Source: Kaistia terrae | GTDB lineage: Bacteria > Pseudomonadota > Alphaproteobacteria > Rhizobiales > Kaistiaceae | Direction of reading: 5' to 3' | Length of the DNA stretch: 64,000 bases | Assembly: GCF_026344005.1 (NCBI RefSeq) | Contig: NZ_JAPKNH010000003.1 | Coordinates: 372,001-436,000 of the forward strand | In this document: in pieces, positions 26,915 through 35,560 of the stretch | Layout: every line of letters begins with the position of its first letter | Numbering within the stretch: position 1 is the first letter of the stretch | The notes under the pieces: model-generated | The model's input: the letters and a program-made list of their open reading frames with translations, nothing else | Told to the model about the DNA's origin: nothing | The model's database searches: none | Position numbers and translations under genes: made by a program

Positions 26915-27958
26915 TCAGATGGCCGGCGACCCGGGCGGGTGCGGTCGAAACAGCGGCAACACGTGGCGCTGCATTTCCTCCAGCACCACCGGCACGGGCC
27001 GGCTGCCGAAACGCAGGTTGAACGGGACGTGGTTGACGCCCATCGCCTGCAGCAATTCGAGGTAGGCGATCAGAGGATCGCGCCCCATCCGCAGTCCGAG
27101 GTGAATCGGCTGAGGTGCCGTGTCGGGCCGCTCGGCCAAGTCGAGGTAAAGCGACTGGACGAACGGCTTGAACGTTTCGCCCGCCTGGACCCGAACATGC
27201 CCCCGCCAACTGTCGATCAGCGCCTTTTGCTGGGCAGGCGGACGGGGATAGGTGATCCAGCCATGCGCATTTCCGGCAATCCATTCGAGAGACTGCCGGC
27301 TGCTGCCGGTGACGAGGATCGGGACTTCTTCGGTTACGGCTTTCGGGATCAGGTCGGCACCGCTCAGCGAACCGCCATTCCAGTGCAAAGGCTTGAAGCG
27401 GTTCCGTTGCGCTTCCCTGATGATCGTGAGGTGGTCGCGGAACACCTCACCACGCGCATCGGCATCGACGCCGAAGGCCGGAAACTCGACCGGGCGATCG
27501 CCGGAGGCGACGCCCATCAGGAGGCGCCCACCGCTCAACTGATCGACGCTGGTCGCCTGCTTCGTGATATGCAGCGGGTTGCGGATCGGCAGTACGATCG
27601 CCCCCGTTCCCAGCGCTATCTCACGCGTCTGGCCGGCGAGATAGCCGAGATAGACGAACGGATCGTAGACCTGCCCGACATCGCCGAAATTCGGGTCCAA
27701 CAGCGGAATGTCGCGCAGCCAAACAGCGGCGAAACCCAATGCCTCGGCCTGCCGAACCCTCTCGATCTGGTGCTCCATCGACGGGAGATGACCCGGGAAA
27801 GTCTCAATCGGGAGAAACAGCCCCAGCGTTAGCCTGTCGGCCCGGAAAGTCCGGGCGAAGGCCGGTTGCGACGCATAGGGCAGCGGCGACGTCTCCAGCG
27901 CATCGAGGCCGGTGAGGGAATTATGCGTCGGGATGCGCTCCCCAATGAGGGTTCGCAT
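26915..27958 (-). CDS. LLM-class flavin-dependent oxidoreductase
   Basis: Luciferase-like monooxygenase of 347 aa, with a bacterial luciferase TIM barrel. Typical phrases are TLGLFLPIETFPG, AEALGFAAVWLRDIPLLDP, ALGTGAIVLPIRNPLHITK and VDQLSGGRLLMGVASGDRPV. The last matches a subfamily that opens with a PLPYASQPAF-like segment, as seen here around residue 26, supporting the start near 27958. It oxidises an unknown substrate with reduced flavin. It is probably regulated by the divergent LysR gene at 28209. Confidence 0.92.
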   Translation of the reverse strand: MRTLIGERIPTHNSLTGLDALETSPLPYASQPAFARTFRADRLTLGLFLPIETFPGHLPSMEHQIERVRQAEALGFAAVWLRDIPLLDPNFGDVGQVYDPFVYLGYLAGQTREIALGTGAIVLPIRNPLHITKQATSVDQLSGGRLLMGVASGDRPVEFPAFGVDADARGEVFRDHLTIIREAQRNRFKPLHWNGGSLSGADLIPKAVTEEVPILVTGSSRQSLEWIAGNAHGWITYPRPPAQQKALIDSWRGHVRVQAGETFKPFVQSLYLDLAERPDTAPQPIHLGLRMGRDPLIAYLELLQAMGVNHVPFNLRFGSRPVPVVLEEMQRHVLPLFRPHPPGSPAI

Positions 27959-28121
27959 CCGCGCGTCGCGGCATGTCCTGCAAGACGCGCAGCGTGCGTT
28001 CGAGCTTCACGAACGGGCCGCCGCCCTCCGCTAAGCGCGTCATCTCGCACCGGCCGGCGAAACCGTGCGTACCGGTCGAATGGAAGAATGCGAAATCCAT
28101 CGCGTCGTACTGGAAGGTCAT
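27921..28121 (-). CDS. Small hypothetical protein
   Basis: Possible 66-aa protein starting MTFQYDAMDFAFFHSTGTHG. The composition is protein-like, with balanced charged and aromatic residues. It would overlap the start of the LLM gene by 38 bp and lie between it and the divergent LysR gene. The ribosome site is weak. No family is recognised; it may be a leader gene of the LLM operon or a chance frame. Confidence 0.35.
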   Translation of the reverse strand: MTFQYDAMDFAFFHSTGTHGFAGRCEMTRLAEGGGPFVKLERTLRVLQDMPRRADANPHWGAHPDA

Positions 28122-28208
28122 TTGAATGGCGTCCGCCTCTTGGTGCGGCCGCATATTTGCGTGGCGACGATACAATGACAAACAAGGGTTTATGGTATTA
28201 GATACAAC

Positions 28209-29102
28209 ATGAACCGGGCATCACATCTCAGCATCAAGCAGCTTCGAATTCTCGCGGGCCTGCTGCGCGACGGCAATCTCGGTCGTCTCGCGAACGACAT
28301 GGGCCTGACCCAGCAGGCGGTGAGCGCCAATCTGGCCAGCCTGCGACACATCTTCGATGATCCGTTGTTCCTGCGAACGGGGCGCGGCGTCACGCCGACG
28401 GATCTGGCGCGTGAACTGGGGCCGGAAGTCGAAGCGATACTCGATGCGATGGAGCGGCTGGTTGAACGCGCGCCGTTCGACCCGGCCGAGGCACGTGGCA
28501 CCGTCAGGATTTCGGCCGCGGACTATGCGCATGCCGTTGGCGTGATGCCGAGTTTGCCGGAAATCCGGGCAAAGGCGCCGTTCCTGAAGCTGGTGCTCAC
28601 CGAACTGGAAGTGGAGGGCATCGCCGCGCGGATGGGTTCCGGCGAAATCGATCTGGTTCTGGCGATACCAGACTATGTGCCGGCTCACTTTCCTCGCCGG
28701 ACGCTGTTCCATGAACACTATGTTTGCGTCACCGCAAGCGGGTCATACCTGGAAGGCCGTCGCTTGAGCCGGCGCGATCTTGCGCGCCTGCCGCAGCTTA
28801 TCGTCTCGCCTCAGAAGCCGAGCCTCACAGGTTCGGCGGACGCCTGGTTCGGTCAAGAGGGCCTGGAACGGGACGTCATCATGTCGGTGCCCCACTTCCT
28901 GCTGCTGCCGCAGATGGTCGCCGCCACCCGAACGGTAGCCTTCCTGCCATCCAGATTGCTTCCAAATCCCCACCTCGCCGTATTGGAGCTGGAGGACGAT
29001 ACGGCTCCGCCCGGCTTTGAACTGATCGCAGCCTGGCATCCACGGTCCGAAGACAGCCCGTTGATCCGTTGGCTGGTGGGAATGCTGGCAGCAGGCGTCT
29101 GA
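28209..29102 (+). CDS. LysR-family transcriptional regulator
   Basis: LysR protein of 297 aa. The helix-turn-helix is in LRILAGLLRDGNLGRLANDM and GLTQQAVSANLASLRHIFDD, with LFLRTGRGVTPTDLARELG as the linker, the form seen in the NodD/LinR branch. The effector domain has RGTVRISAADYAHAVGVMPS. It is divergent from the LLM/SDR/SRPBCC cluster and probably activates it. The NodD-like branch often senses aromatic compounds. Confidence 0.94.
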   Translation: MNRASHLSIKQLRILAGLLRDGNLGRLANDMGLTQQAVSANLASLRHIFDDPLFLRTGRGVTPTDLARELGPEVEAILDAMERLVERAPFDPAEARGTVRISAADYAHAVGVMPSLPEIRAKAPFLKLVLTELEVEGIAARMGSGEIDLVLAIPDYVPAHFPRRTLFHEHYVCVTASGSYLEGRRLSRRDLARLPQLIVSPQKPSLTGSADAWFGQEGLERDVIMSVPHFLLLPQMVAATRTVAFLPSRLLPNPHLAVLELEDDTAPPGFELIAAWHPRSEDSPLIRWLVGMLAAGV

Positions 29103-29143
29103 ACGCGAGAGCCCGTGGCTCGCCAGTCACCCAAAGCTAGGGC

Positions 29144-30031
29144 TCAACGCACACGAAGCGCTTCGATCACCGCTCGAAGGCCCGCGGAAAGATACTTCCG
29201 GGCCGGATAATAGAGATAGAGCCAGTCCTCCGGCCCGATCCACTCGTCGAGGCAGGCGATCAGGCGTCCGCTTGCAAGATAGGGCCGCGCGCGGTCCTCC
29301 CAGACATAGGCGAGCGCGACCCCCGCGAGGGCCGCCTCGATCATCAGCTCGTGATCGTGAAGCGCCAGCGGACCAGCCACCTGGATGTCGATCGCCTCGC
29401 CATGGCGCTCGAACGACCAGGGATAGATCACGCCGCTCGGATACATGTTGCGGATACAGACGTGGTCGGTGAGATCCGCCGGCGATGCCGGGGGCCGACG
29501 CCTTTCGAAATAGGCAGGCGATCCGACGACCGCGAGCTTGAGGCGCGGATTGATCTTCACCGCGGTCATCCCGTCACGCAGGCTCTCGCCCAGTCGGATC
29601 CCGGCGTCAAACCCCTCCTCGACGATGTCCACCAGCCGGTCGGTCGCGACGATCTCCAGTTCCAGATTGGGGTTGGCGGCGATCAGCGGCCCGATCACCG
29701 GCCCCAGCACGAACGGCGCGATCGAGTTGGGCGCGTTGATCCGCACCTTGCCGAACGGGGTGTCGCGGAACTGGTTCAGCGCATCGAGCGCCGAGCCGAT
29801 ATCGCCGAAGGCGGGCGAGAGCTGAGACAACAACATCGCGCCCGCATCGGTCAGCGAAACGCTGCGGGTGGTACGGTTGAGCAACCTTATCCCGACCCGC
29901 GCTTCGAGATTGCTGACGGCATGGCTGATGGCCGAGGCGGTGACGCCGCGCTCCTCGCTCGCACGGCGGAAGCTGCGGTGGCGCGCGACCGCGTCGAAGG
30001 CGGCCAACTCGGAGAGGTCCGTCGTTCGCAT
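29144..30031 (-). CDS. LysR-family transcriptional regulator
   Basis: LysR protein of 295 aa. The helix-turn-helix is FDAVARHRSFRRASEERGVT with ASAISHAVSNLEARVGIRLL, then NRTTRSVSLTDAGAMLL. The effector domain includes GFDAGIRLGESLRDGMTAV, the same signature as in the LysR protein at 5480, so the two belong to one branch. It is convergent with the LysR gene at 28209. It is divergent, across about 320 bp, from the VOC protein gene at 30356, which may be its target. Confidence 0.94.
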   Translation of the reverse strand: MRTTDLSELAAFDAVARHRSFRRASEERGVTASAISHAVSNLEARVGIRLLNRTTRSVSLTDAGAMLLSQLSPAFGDIGSALDALNQFRDTPFGKVRINAPNSIAPFVLGPVIGPLIAANPNLELEIVATDRLVDIVEEGFDAGIRLGESLRDGMTAVKINPRLKLAVVGSPAYFERRRPPASPADLTDHVCIRNMYPSGVIYPWSFERHGEAIDIQVAGPLALHDHELMIEAALAGVALAYVWEDRARPYLASGRLIACLDEWIGPEDWLYLYYPARKYLSAGLRAVIEALRVR

Positions 30032-30355
30032 TCCTGATTCCAGCTCAGCATTGTTCGGAAAACTATTGCGCTAATCGGCGCAGTCCGAAAGGCGCAAAAC
30101 GTCCCTGCAGCCGGCGACTGGCCGGAAAGACGTCAAGGGGCGACCTATGACCATCCTCGCAGACACGATCGACAGCGCACGATCGCGATCGTCTCCGCCG
30201 ACACCGGCAAGGCCCGCCATGTCTGTCCGCAGTTTGTCGAGGACATGCTGAAGGACGCTCAGACGGCCGCCTGGACCGCCGAAATCTGATCCCGACGGGC
30301 GCGGCGGTTCGCCTGCCGCTCTCTCATTCGACGAAACTTGAACCTAAGGAATTTC
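30032..30355. other. Intergenic region with a possible gene remnant
   Basis: An ATG at 30147 opens a 34-codon frame (MTILADTIDSAR...) that breaks off. A second frame from about 30182 to 30289 reads naturally (GKARHVCPQFVEDMLKDAQ) and ends in a stop. The two together look like a small gene broken by a frameshift, but no family is recognised. Confidence 0.4.
30147..30289 (+). pseudogene. Possible frameshifted small gene
   Basis: A start at 30147 (MTILADTIDSA) and a downstream frame ending at 30289 (KDAQTAAWTAEI, stop) can be joined by one frameshift near 30180, giving about 46 aa. A purine-rich GGGGCGA precedes the ATG. It may be the rest of a gene lost beside the VOC gene. Function unknown. 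Confidence 0.3.
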
Positions 30356-30820
30356 ATGATGACCGACTTCATTCCCCCTGCCCCGAACAGCGCCTCGCCC
30401 TTCGCCGACATGCGCGGGCACCACGTCGCGGTTCGCACACCCGACCTCGCAACCGCGCTCGCTTTCTATGTCGATGTTCTCGACTTCCGCGTCATCGCCA
30501 AATGGGATTATGCCGACGAACAGCTCGCCTATGTGGCGCCGGCGACCGACGACCACTTCTATGTCGAGATCCTGGGGGGCGGTGAACCTGTGCCGGCCGA
30601 TGTGCGGCCCTACACCGACCTCGGTGACAGCCTGAAATATGCCGGCTACCACCACTTCTGCCTCAATGTGAGCAGTGTCGCCGAGACGGTCGAAAAGCTG
30701 CGCGCCCGCGGCGTCACCATCGTCACCGAGCCGTTCGAGCTTCCCGCGATCAGCCGCCGGCTCGCGTTCTTCTGCGATCCCTTCGGCAATCTGATCGAAC
30801 TCGCCGAAGTTCTCGCCTAA
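30356..30820 (+). CDS. VOC-family (glyoxalase/bleomycin-resistance/dioxygenase fold) protein
   Basis: Protein of 154 aa with the paired beta-alpha-beta-beta-beta modules of the vicinal oxygen chelate fold: MRGHHVAVRTPDLATALAFY and later YHHFCLNVSSVAETVEKLRA, ending FFCDPFGNLIELAEVLA. The His residues at the module starts and the Glu of NLIELAE are the expected metal ligands. It could be a lyase, a dioxygenase or a resistance protein; the substrate is not evident. The ATG at 30356 is chosen because AAGGAA lies seven bases upstream; a TTG at 30338 is possible. It is the last chromosomal gene before the predicted island edge. Confidence 0.88.
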   Translation: MMTDFIPPAPNSASPFADMRGHHVAVRTPDLATALAFYVDVLDFRVIAKWDYADEQLAYVAPATDDHFYVEILGGGEPVPADVRPYTDLGDSLKYAGYHHFCLNVSSVAETVEKLRARGVTIVTEPFELPAISRRLAFFCDPFGNLIELAEVLA

Positions 30821-31043
30821 GCGTCCCCTGACCTGACCGGTCGCTCTCTTTCGGCGGCCGGTCCCTCAAGGGAATCTCCCTACGAAGGGAGCTTACCTTC
30901 GCCACGGCCACGCACCCAGGGACGGGCACTCCTTGAGAAGGCTGCCCGCACAGTCCGACATGCGGACGTTCGTTACAGACTAGCGGAGATCACCGCACCG
31001 CGGATTCCACGATCTGGTATCCCGTGGCAGCTGTAACGACGCT

Positions 31044-31062
31044 CCCGTCACTCCCACTCGAT
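31044..31062. repeat. Distal attachment-site repeat of the guaA island
   Basis: The sequence CCCGTCACTCCCACTCGAT matches the guaA 3' end at 61696-61714 (CCCGCTACTCCCACTCGAT) at 17 of 19 positions. The 13 bp ACTCCCACTCGAT (31050-31062 and 61702-61714) are identical and encode the last guaA codons. It is in direct orientation, as expected for attL/attR. Confidence 0.65.
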
Positions 31063-31123
31063 TATTTCAATACATCATAACGCATTGATTTCACAAGTCA
31101 ATTTATTTTTCGGCAGCCACATT

Positions 31124-31474
31124 TACCGTCAGATATACCGTCAATATTTTCGACCATTGAATTCATTGAGGAATTTCAGACTTTCGCGAAATCTTTGATT
31201 TCGGTGACTATCGACCACAATCGGTCGAATTTTTCAGCCGCCGGTTCCGAACATCCCTTCGCGCCGGCCGAAAAGTACCGTCAGGGCGTTGTCACCCGAC
31301 AGCGCTCCACTCGTAATAGCTTGAGCATTCCAACGTCTTCCTGACGCGTCCATGGCGGTCGACTTCCGAGCCAGTCATTCCGGCACTCACGTGGCAGAGA
31401 ACCTTGACAATTCCGAACCATTTGAAAGGCCGCACCGGCGGCAGCCCTGAACCCGTTCTCGAAGAGTACCGTCA
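31124..31474. repeat. Four direct copies of TACCGTCA near the island end
   Basis: TACCGTCA occurs at 31124-31131, 31136-31143, 31276-31283 and 31467-31474, all in the same orientation, the first two 12 bp apart. Spaced short direct repeats beside an attachment core are what integrase arm-type binding sites look like. The identification is inferred. Confidence 0.4.
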
Positions 31475-31666
31475 CTTAATCCATACCATGGTGACAAAGT
31501 GGATAACATTGAGTCGGGAGCTTGCCGCAGCGTGGACAGCCGCTCGCAGGTTATCCGTGCCCAAAGTCGAGCCGCTTATCGACCGGCCTCCACTGCCGCG
31601 ACAGCGTGTGGCATCAGGAATTCACCTATATCTCCCACAACGAGACTCATGTCGGATTTGTAACGA

Positions 31667-31966
31667 TCACCCGAATTCGACGTCACCCTGTTTGATGGAT
31701 TTCGCTCCCGCCGACGCGTTTCGGAATCCTATGCTGTAGTCTCCGTACAGCCCATGGGAGGCGAGATGAAGGCTGGTCCAGCCCGACACATGCGTGCGCC
31801 GGTCTGTCTTGACCACGGCGCCGGTTGCGTCCGCAATGAGCCAATCCCATACGCCGCCGGACGTGAATTCGACGTCTACGGTAAGCACTTTCGTAAAGAC
31901 CCTCTTGCCGGCGATCCATAGTTCGTCGGTGAACGAACCGGCGCCGAAATGATGATTTTCGCTCAT
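31667..31966 (-). CDS. Hypothetical protein
   Basis: Protein of 99 aa from the ATG at 31966 (MSENHHFGAGSFTDELWIAG), preceded by a purine-rich GTGAGAGCGAG. The sequence is rich in aromatic and beta-branched residues (VFTKVLTVDVEFTSGGVWDW, SLHLASHGLYGDYSIGFRN), which suggests a small beta-sandwich. No signal peptide or membrane segment is visible. The frame extends upstream to 32053, into the decayed transposase. It is an orphan cargo gene at the island end. No family is recognised. Confidence 0.5.
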   Translation of the reverse strand: MSENHHFGAGSFTDELWIAGKRVFTKVLTVDVEFTSGGVWDWLIADATGAVVKTDRRTHVSGWTSLHLASHGLYGDYSIGFRNASAGAKSIKQGDVEFG

Positions 31967-32097
31967 ATCGGGCTCGCTCTCACCAGTTGCATGATGACCT
32001 ACGATAATCGGGCTCTCGCATGCTGTCACTGGCCCTATGGCATTGAGCACCATTGCTGACTTGATGACAGCATAGTCTCAGGCAATGCCGGTTGAAC

Positions 32098-32799
32098 ATG
32101 GCATGACCGTTCGTGCGCAGAGCCTGACAGGCCTCGACGACCCGTGCCATGGACCAGGTCGGCACGATGGTGCGCAACTGCTCGTCCAGGCGGTGTAGCC
32201 GCGGAGCGGCGTCCTCGATCGTGTCGATCTTTCTCCCGGAAGACAATCTGCTGCGCCATATGCTCGAAGCTCTGACGGGCAAGCCAGCGCCGGTGCGCCA
32301 TGTCCAATGACCGCCGCCCTCGTAGATCCGGCCATGGCGCAGAAGGAAGGAGAGCAACTGCTGGCGTTTACGGCGCAGATCGTCACCTGCAGTTTTCCCG
32401 ACCCGAACCAGATCGCGGACAACCTCATGGACGACGTCCGGCACCCACACTCCAGTCAGTTCGCCCGCCCGATGCAGCCGCGGCAGCGTGACCGCCGCTT
32501 CCCGTCGGTTCGTCTTGATCCGCTCGCCCGACCGCTTCGGGATCAAGGCCGACGCAACCACCATGCAATCGTGACCAAGATCGCGAACCTGCCGGCACAA
32601 CCCGTAACCCGTCGGCCCGGCCTCGAAGCAGACGTGCAGTCGACATACTTCTTTAGCAGCGTCTTGATCGTCCGCTCTATCGCTGCAGGACTATTTTCGA
32701 CCTCGCCGACAAACCGGCCCCCTCCGCGATTGCCACCGTGTGCTTCTTCTTGGCTACATCAAACGCGACAAACGCTTCGCTATACTCGTTGGAATCAAC
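32098..32799 (-). pseudogene. Degenerate IS110-family transposase
   Basis: Reading the minus strand across three frames gives an IS110-type N-terminal half. The DEDD-type opening is AFVAFDVAKKKHTVAIAE, followed by RFVGEVENSPAAIERTIK. A further frame has LCRQVRDLGHDCMVVASALI, PKRSGERIKTNRRE and LRRKRQQLLSFLLRHGRIYE. Another has MAHRRWLARQSFEHMAQQIV. The start codon is lost (GTT at about 32799), at least three frameshifts are present, and the C-terminal Transposase_20 domain is missing after the VEACQALR segment. It is a dead remnant, lying between the small hypothetical gene and the patatin gene. Confidence 0.8.
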
Positions 32800-32867
32800 C
32801 GCGGCGTCTACACCTTGTATATCAGAGTATATCAGACGCCGTGACGGTCCAGTTGCAATCGTCGCGG

Positions 32868-34574
32868 TCAGTAATCCATCCTGGCGACCGAGCGGATTCG
32901 GCTGCGGCTCTTCGGCATGCGTTCATCGAAACTATCGAGCGATTGTAGCGCCTGGAACGCTTTCCCGAGCGCGGCGATGGCCTCGGCTCGCTCTCGCAAG
33001 GTCTGTCGCTCGCCTGGTGTGAGGTCTTTGTAGGATGACGGTTCGTAGGCGGTTGCGATCTCTGCGTATCCAAGCGAGCCAGGTTCGGGTGCTTCAGCGT
33101 AGGCGTCCGCAAATTGCCGCATCATCTCATCAAGCGCGCGGACTTCGACCAGATAGCGACGCCACTTGTGTTCGTTGAGTTCGAACTCGCTGTTGATCAG
33201 GTCGCCGGCGCGTTCGCCGAAGCCGGTAAGCTGGTCGATGCGTTCCGGCGGCATGTCTAGATTGAGGCCGCCTTCCTCAGGCTTGAGGTTGACCGTTGCG
33301 GTCCGTTCGCGATAGCCGGCGAGGATGGACTGGAGGGAGTCCTGCCAATCCTTGGCGCTGTCAAAGAGGGCGAACACGAAAGCGATCAATCCCGAAAATC
33401 CTCGCGTCGGAAGGAGTTGTCCCTGCCCTGCCTTTGTCGGAAAGAATACCCGGGTTTCCTGGGTGTTTCCCGGCTTCTCCCGCCGCTGGTCATATTCCCC
33501 GAGCGAGATGCCGAAGGTCGGGCGCGACGGTAGGAAGCGGTCGAAGAAATGCACCGGAAAATTCGACGACAGTCCACCATCGGAGAACATGCAACGCACC
33601 AACTTGTCCTGTTCGGGAACGCCGACCAGCGTATAGTCGATCCGGTAGAGTGGCACCGCCGATATCAACGCCGGGAAGCTGAGGCTCATGCGTGCGAGGA
33701 CCACTAGCGGAAGATTGTCGATCTTGAACGGGTAGAGGTCGCTTGATCCCTCTTTTGGCGTCGTCAGCATCGCGTCGACGACACGGGCCGGAAAAAGAGA
33801 CCGGAAGTCCCGCTCGGAAAAGTAATGAAGATTGTTCTGCATCGGCAGCACGTAGGGACGATGTGAGGTGATGTCGGTGGTCACCGTCTGTACTCTGATC
33901 TCGCGGGATTGAAGGTCCTTGACACCGAGAGGCACGGCGGTGGCCGGGCGCCCGGCGACGAGATCGATCGTATCGGCCAGCCACTCGGTCAGGGCGGGAT
34001 GGCCGGCCGGTGTGTAAGGTTGGGTCATTCCGTTGCAGAGGCCGTAATCGGCCTCCGGAAGCCTGCGGGCGACATCGCGGGCGGCGGCAAAACTCGCCGT
34101 GGCGGCCGGCAGGAGAACGAGCAGGAACAGGAACAGCAGGACAGCGAGGATCGCCGCCGCAATCGAATCCCAAGTGAACGGAATCATGATGGCTACAATA
34201 ATGGCGGGGATGGCACCCAGAAGCGCTGGCACTGGGTAACCTTTCAAAAGTACGAAGACTGTGCCCGCGACACTTTTCGACATCGCCGCCAGCATCAGAT
34301 TGAAGACCGGACGAAGCTCCGGACGGGGCTGGAATTTCTCCAGGAGCGTCGCCGCCAACTGCTTTGGAAGCGCCTCGATCTTTTCAAATCCGCCGTCCGC
34401 TCGGCCGTATTCGGCCGCAGCCGTAACAACGGCGGCAATCGCACCGGCCGACGTGCCGCCGATATTGCGAAAGCGGTACTTGTGCGAGAGTTTCACGACG
34501 GCCTTCGGATAAACCACCCCACTGGTTATCCCGCCTTTCATGACGAGGTCGCAGCTCCTTTCAGGCGCGCTCAT
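32868..34574 (-). CDS. Patatin-like phospholipase with two membrane helices
   Basis: Protein of 568 aa. The patatin fold is shown by the oxyanion region VMKGGITSGVVYP (residues 11-23), the nucleophile elbow GGTSAGAI (S42) and the catalytic Asp in FSDGGLSSNFP (D332). Between them are two hydrophobic helices at about 113-133 and 137-160, so the enzyme is probably membrane-attached, an unusual insertion. It would hydrolyse phospholipid acyl chains. The ATG overlaps the stop of the HNH gene by 4 bp (ATGA), so it is translationally coupled to the nuclease and ATPase. In defence systems, patatins act as membrane-degrading effectors, which is the most likely role here. It is the third gene of the operon. 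Confidence 0.88.
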   Translation of the reverse strand: MSAPERSCDLVMKGGITSGVVYPKAVVKLSHKYRFRNIGGTSAGAIAAVVTAAAEYGRADGGFEKIEALPKQLAATLLEKFQPRPELRPVFNLMLAAMSKSVAGTVFVLLKGYPVPALLGAIPAIIVAIMIPFTWDSIAAAILAVLLFLFLLVLLPAATASFAAARDVARRLPEADYGLCNGMTQPYTPAGHPALTEWLADTIDLVAGRPATAVPLGVKDLQSREIRVQTVTTDITSHRPYVLPMQNNLHYFSERDFRSLFPARVVDAMLTTPKEGSSDLYPFKIDNLPLVVLARMSLSFPALISAVPLYRIDYTLVGVPEQDKLVRCMFSDGGLSSNFPVHFFDRFLPSRPTFGISLGEYDQRREKPGNTQETRVFFPTKAGQGQLLPTRGFSGLIAFVFALFDSAKDWQDSLQSILAGYRERTATVNLKPEEGGLNLDMPPERIDQLTGFGERAGDLINSEFELNEHKWRRYLVEVRALDEMMRQFADAYAEAPEPGSLGYAEIATAYEPSSYKDLTPGERQTLRERAEAIAALGKAFQALQSLDSFDERMPKSRSRIRSVARMDY

Positions 34575-35560
34575 GTCTCATCTCCCTCAGTTGGCTTAAG
34601 CGTCTTCGACCAAGCCTTCACGAGGCTCGAATAGGGCTGGTCCGGCTCCGCCATCGCGCGGATTTCGTCCAGGATCTGGTTGACCAGGAGATCGAGCCGC
34701 GCGCCCATCGTCTTGTTCTTCTTATCGCGGCTGGCAAGCAGGGTCTCCGAAATCTTGTCTATTTCGTCGATCAACCGGCTTAGGAAATCGAGCTTGCGCA
34801 GGATCCGCGTTCGCTCCTGGACCAATCCGAGGCGGTTCAGGCCATAGACATGGATCGATGTCAGTCCACGCCGGGAGGGGACGTCATCCTTGAAGGCTGG
34901 AAGAACGAGCCCGACGGGGTCACCGCGGTCGATGTGGAACACCAGGTGCTCTTCCGGATCGTCCACGCAGGGATTGACCAGGTCGGGCTCCTCGTCGATG
35001 CCGGGAAGGTCAGCCGTCGCCCTGTCCGCGCCGGCGATCGGAAACAGATCCTGCTTGCCAAGCGATGCCTTGCCCCCCTGCATCTCGGGCGCCGACAGCA
35101 GTTGCGCGAGGCTTACCGGGAACTTCGGCAAATCTTGCCAGCGCCGACGATTGCAATCGATGCAGCTCGGCAGCAGGTTGTCCCATACCATGGCGAGCCA
35201 CCAATAGCCGGGATGATTGGCAACGCCGGCGATGCGTCCCTTCGGCCGGTAATGTTCGACATCGACCGGTGCCTGGTTGGCATATCGGCTTTCGCAATAG
35301 GCGCATTTGCCGAAGAACAACTTGTCGAGCGCGTATTTGACTGCTTCGTCGGAATAGGCGCTGAATTCGAACGTCTTTTCCTTCTTCTTCCTTGCTTTCG
35401 TGGCTGGAGCCAGTGCGCCAGCGGCGGCGGCCCCAGCAGCTTCTGCCTTTGCCTTCGCCTCGAAGAAGATTCTCGCCTTCGCCAGTTCCTTGCCACCGCG
35501 GCTCTTGTCGCCGACAAGGACAGCCGGCGCCGGAACCAGGGTCCGATCGACGCGCCGCAT
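34571..35560 (-). CDS. PtuB-like HNH endonuclease
   Basis: Protein of 329 aa resembling the HNH nucleases of Septu (PtuB) and retron-Ec78-type systems. The zinc/HNH core is complete: FFGKCAYCESRY (C86, C89), VDVEHYRPKG (E102, H103), WWLAMVWDNLLPSCIDCNRR (W126, N128, C133, C136, N137) and then PKFPVS. A lysine/alanine-rich linker at 36-63 separates a short N-terminus from the domain, and a helical C-terminal half follows. It probably cuts nucleic acid when released or activated by the partner ATPase. The ATG overlaps the ATPase stop by one base (TGATG), and the stop overlaps the patatin start, so the three are tightly coupled. Confidence 0.85.
   Translation of the reverse strand: MRRVDRTLVPAPAVLVGDKSRGGKELAKARIFFEAKAKAEAAGAAAAGALAPATKARKKKEKTFEFSAYSDEAVKYALDKLFFGKCAYCESRYANQAPVDVEHYRPKGRIAGVANHPGYWWLAMVWDNLLPSCIDCNRRRWQDLPKFPVSLAQLLSAPEMQGGKASLGKQDLFPIAGADRATADLPGIDEEPDLVNPCVDDPEEHLVFHIDRGDPVGLVLPAFKDDVPSRRGLTSIHVYGLNRLGLVQERTRILRKLDFLSRLIDEIDKISETLLASRDKKNKTMGARLDLLVNQILDEIRAMAEPDQPYSSLVKAWSKTLKPTEGDET

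Larger units (their letters stand above)
30821..31666. other. Gene-poor, partly AT-rich left end of the island
   Basis: No convincing gene. After the direct repeat at 31044-31062 the base composition changes abruptly to AT-rich (31060-31215), and four copies of TACCGTCA occur. A plus-strand frame ending at 31680 (DSVWHQEFTYISHNETHVG) reads like the tail of a lost protein, but it has no start. Confidence 0.6.
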
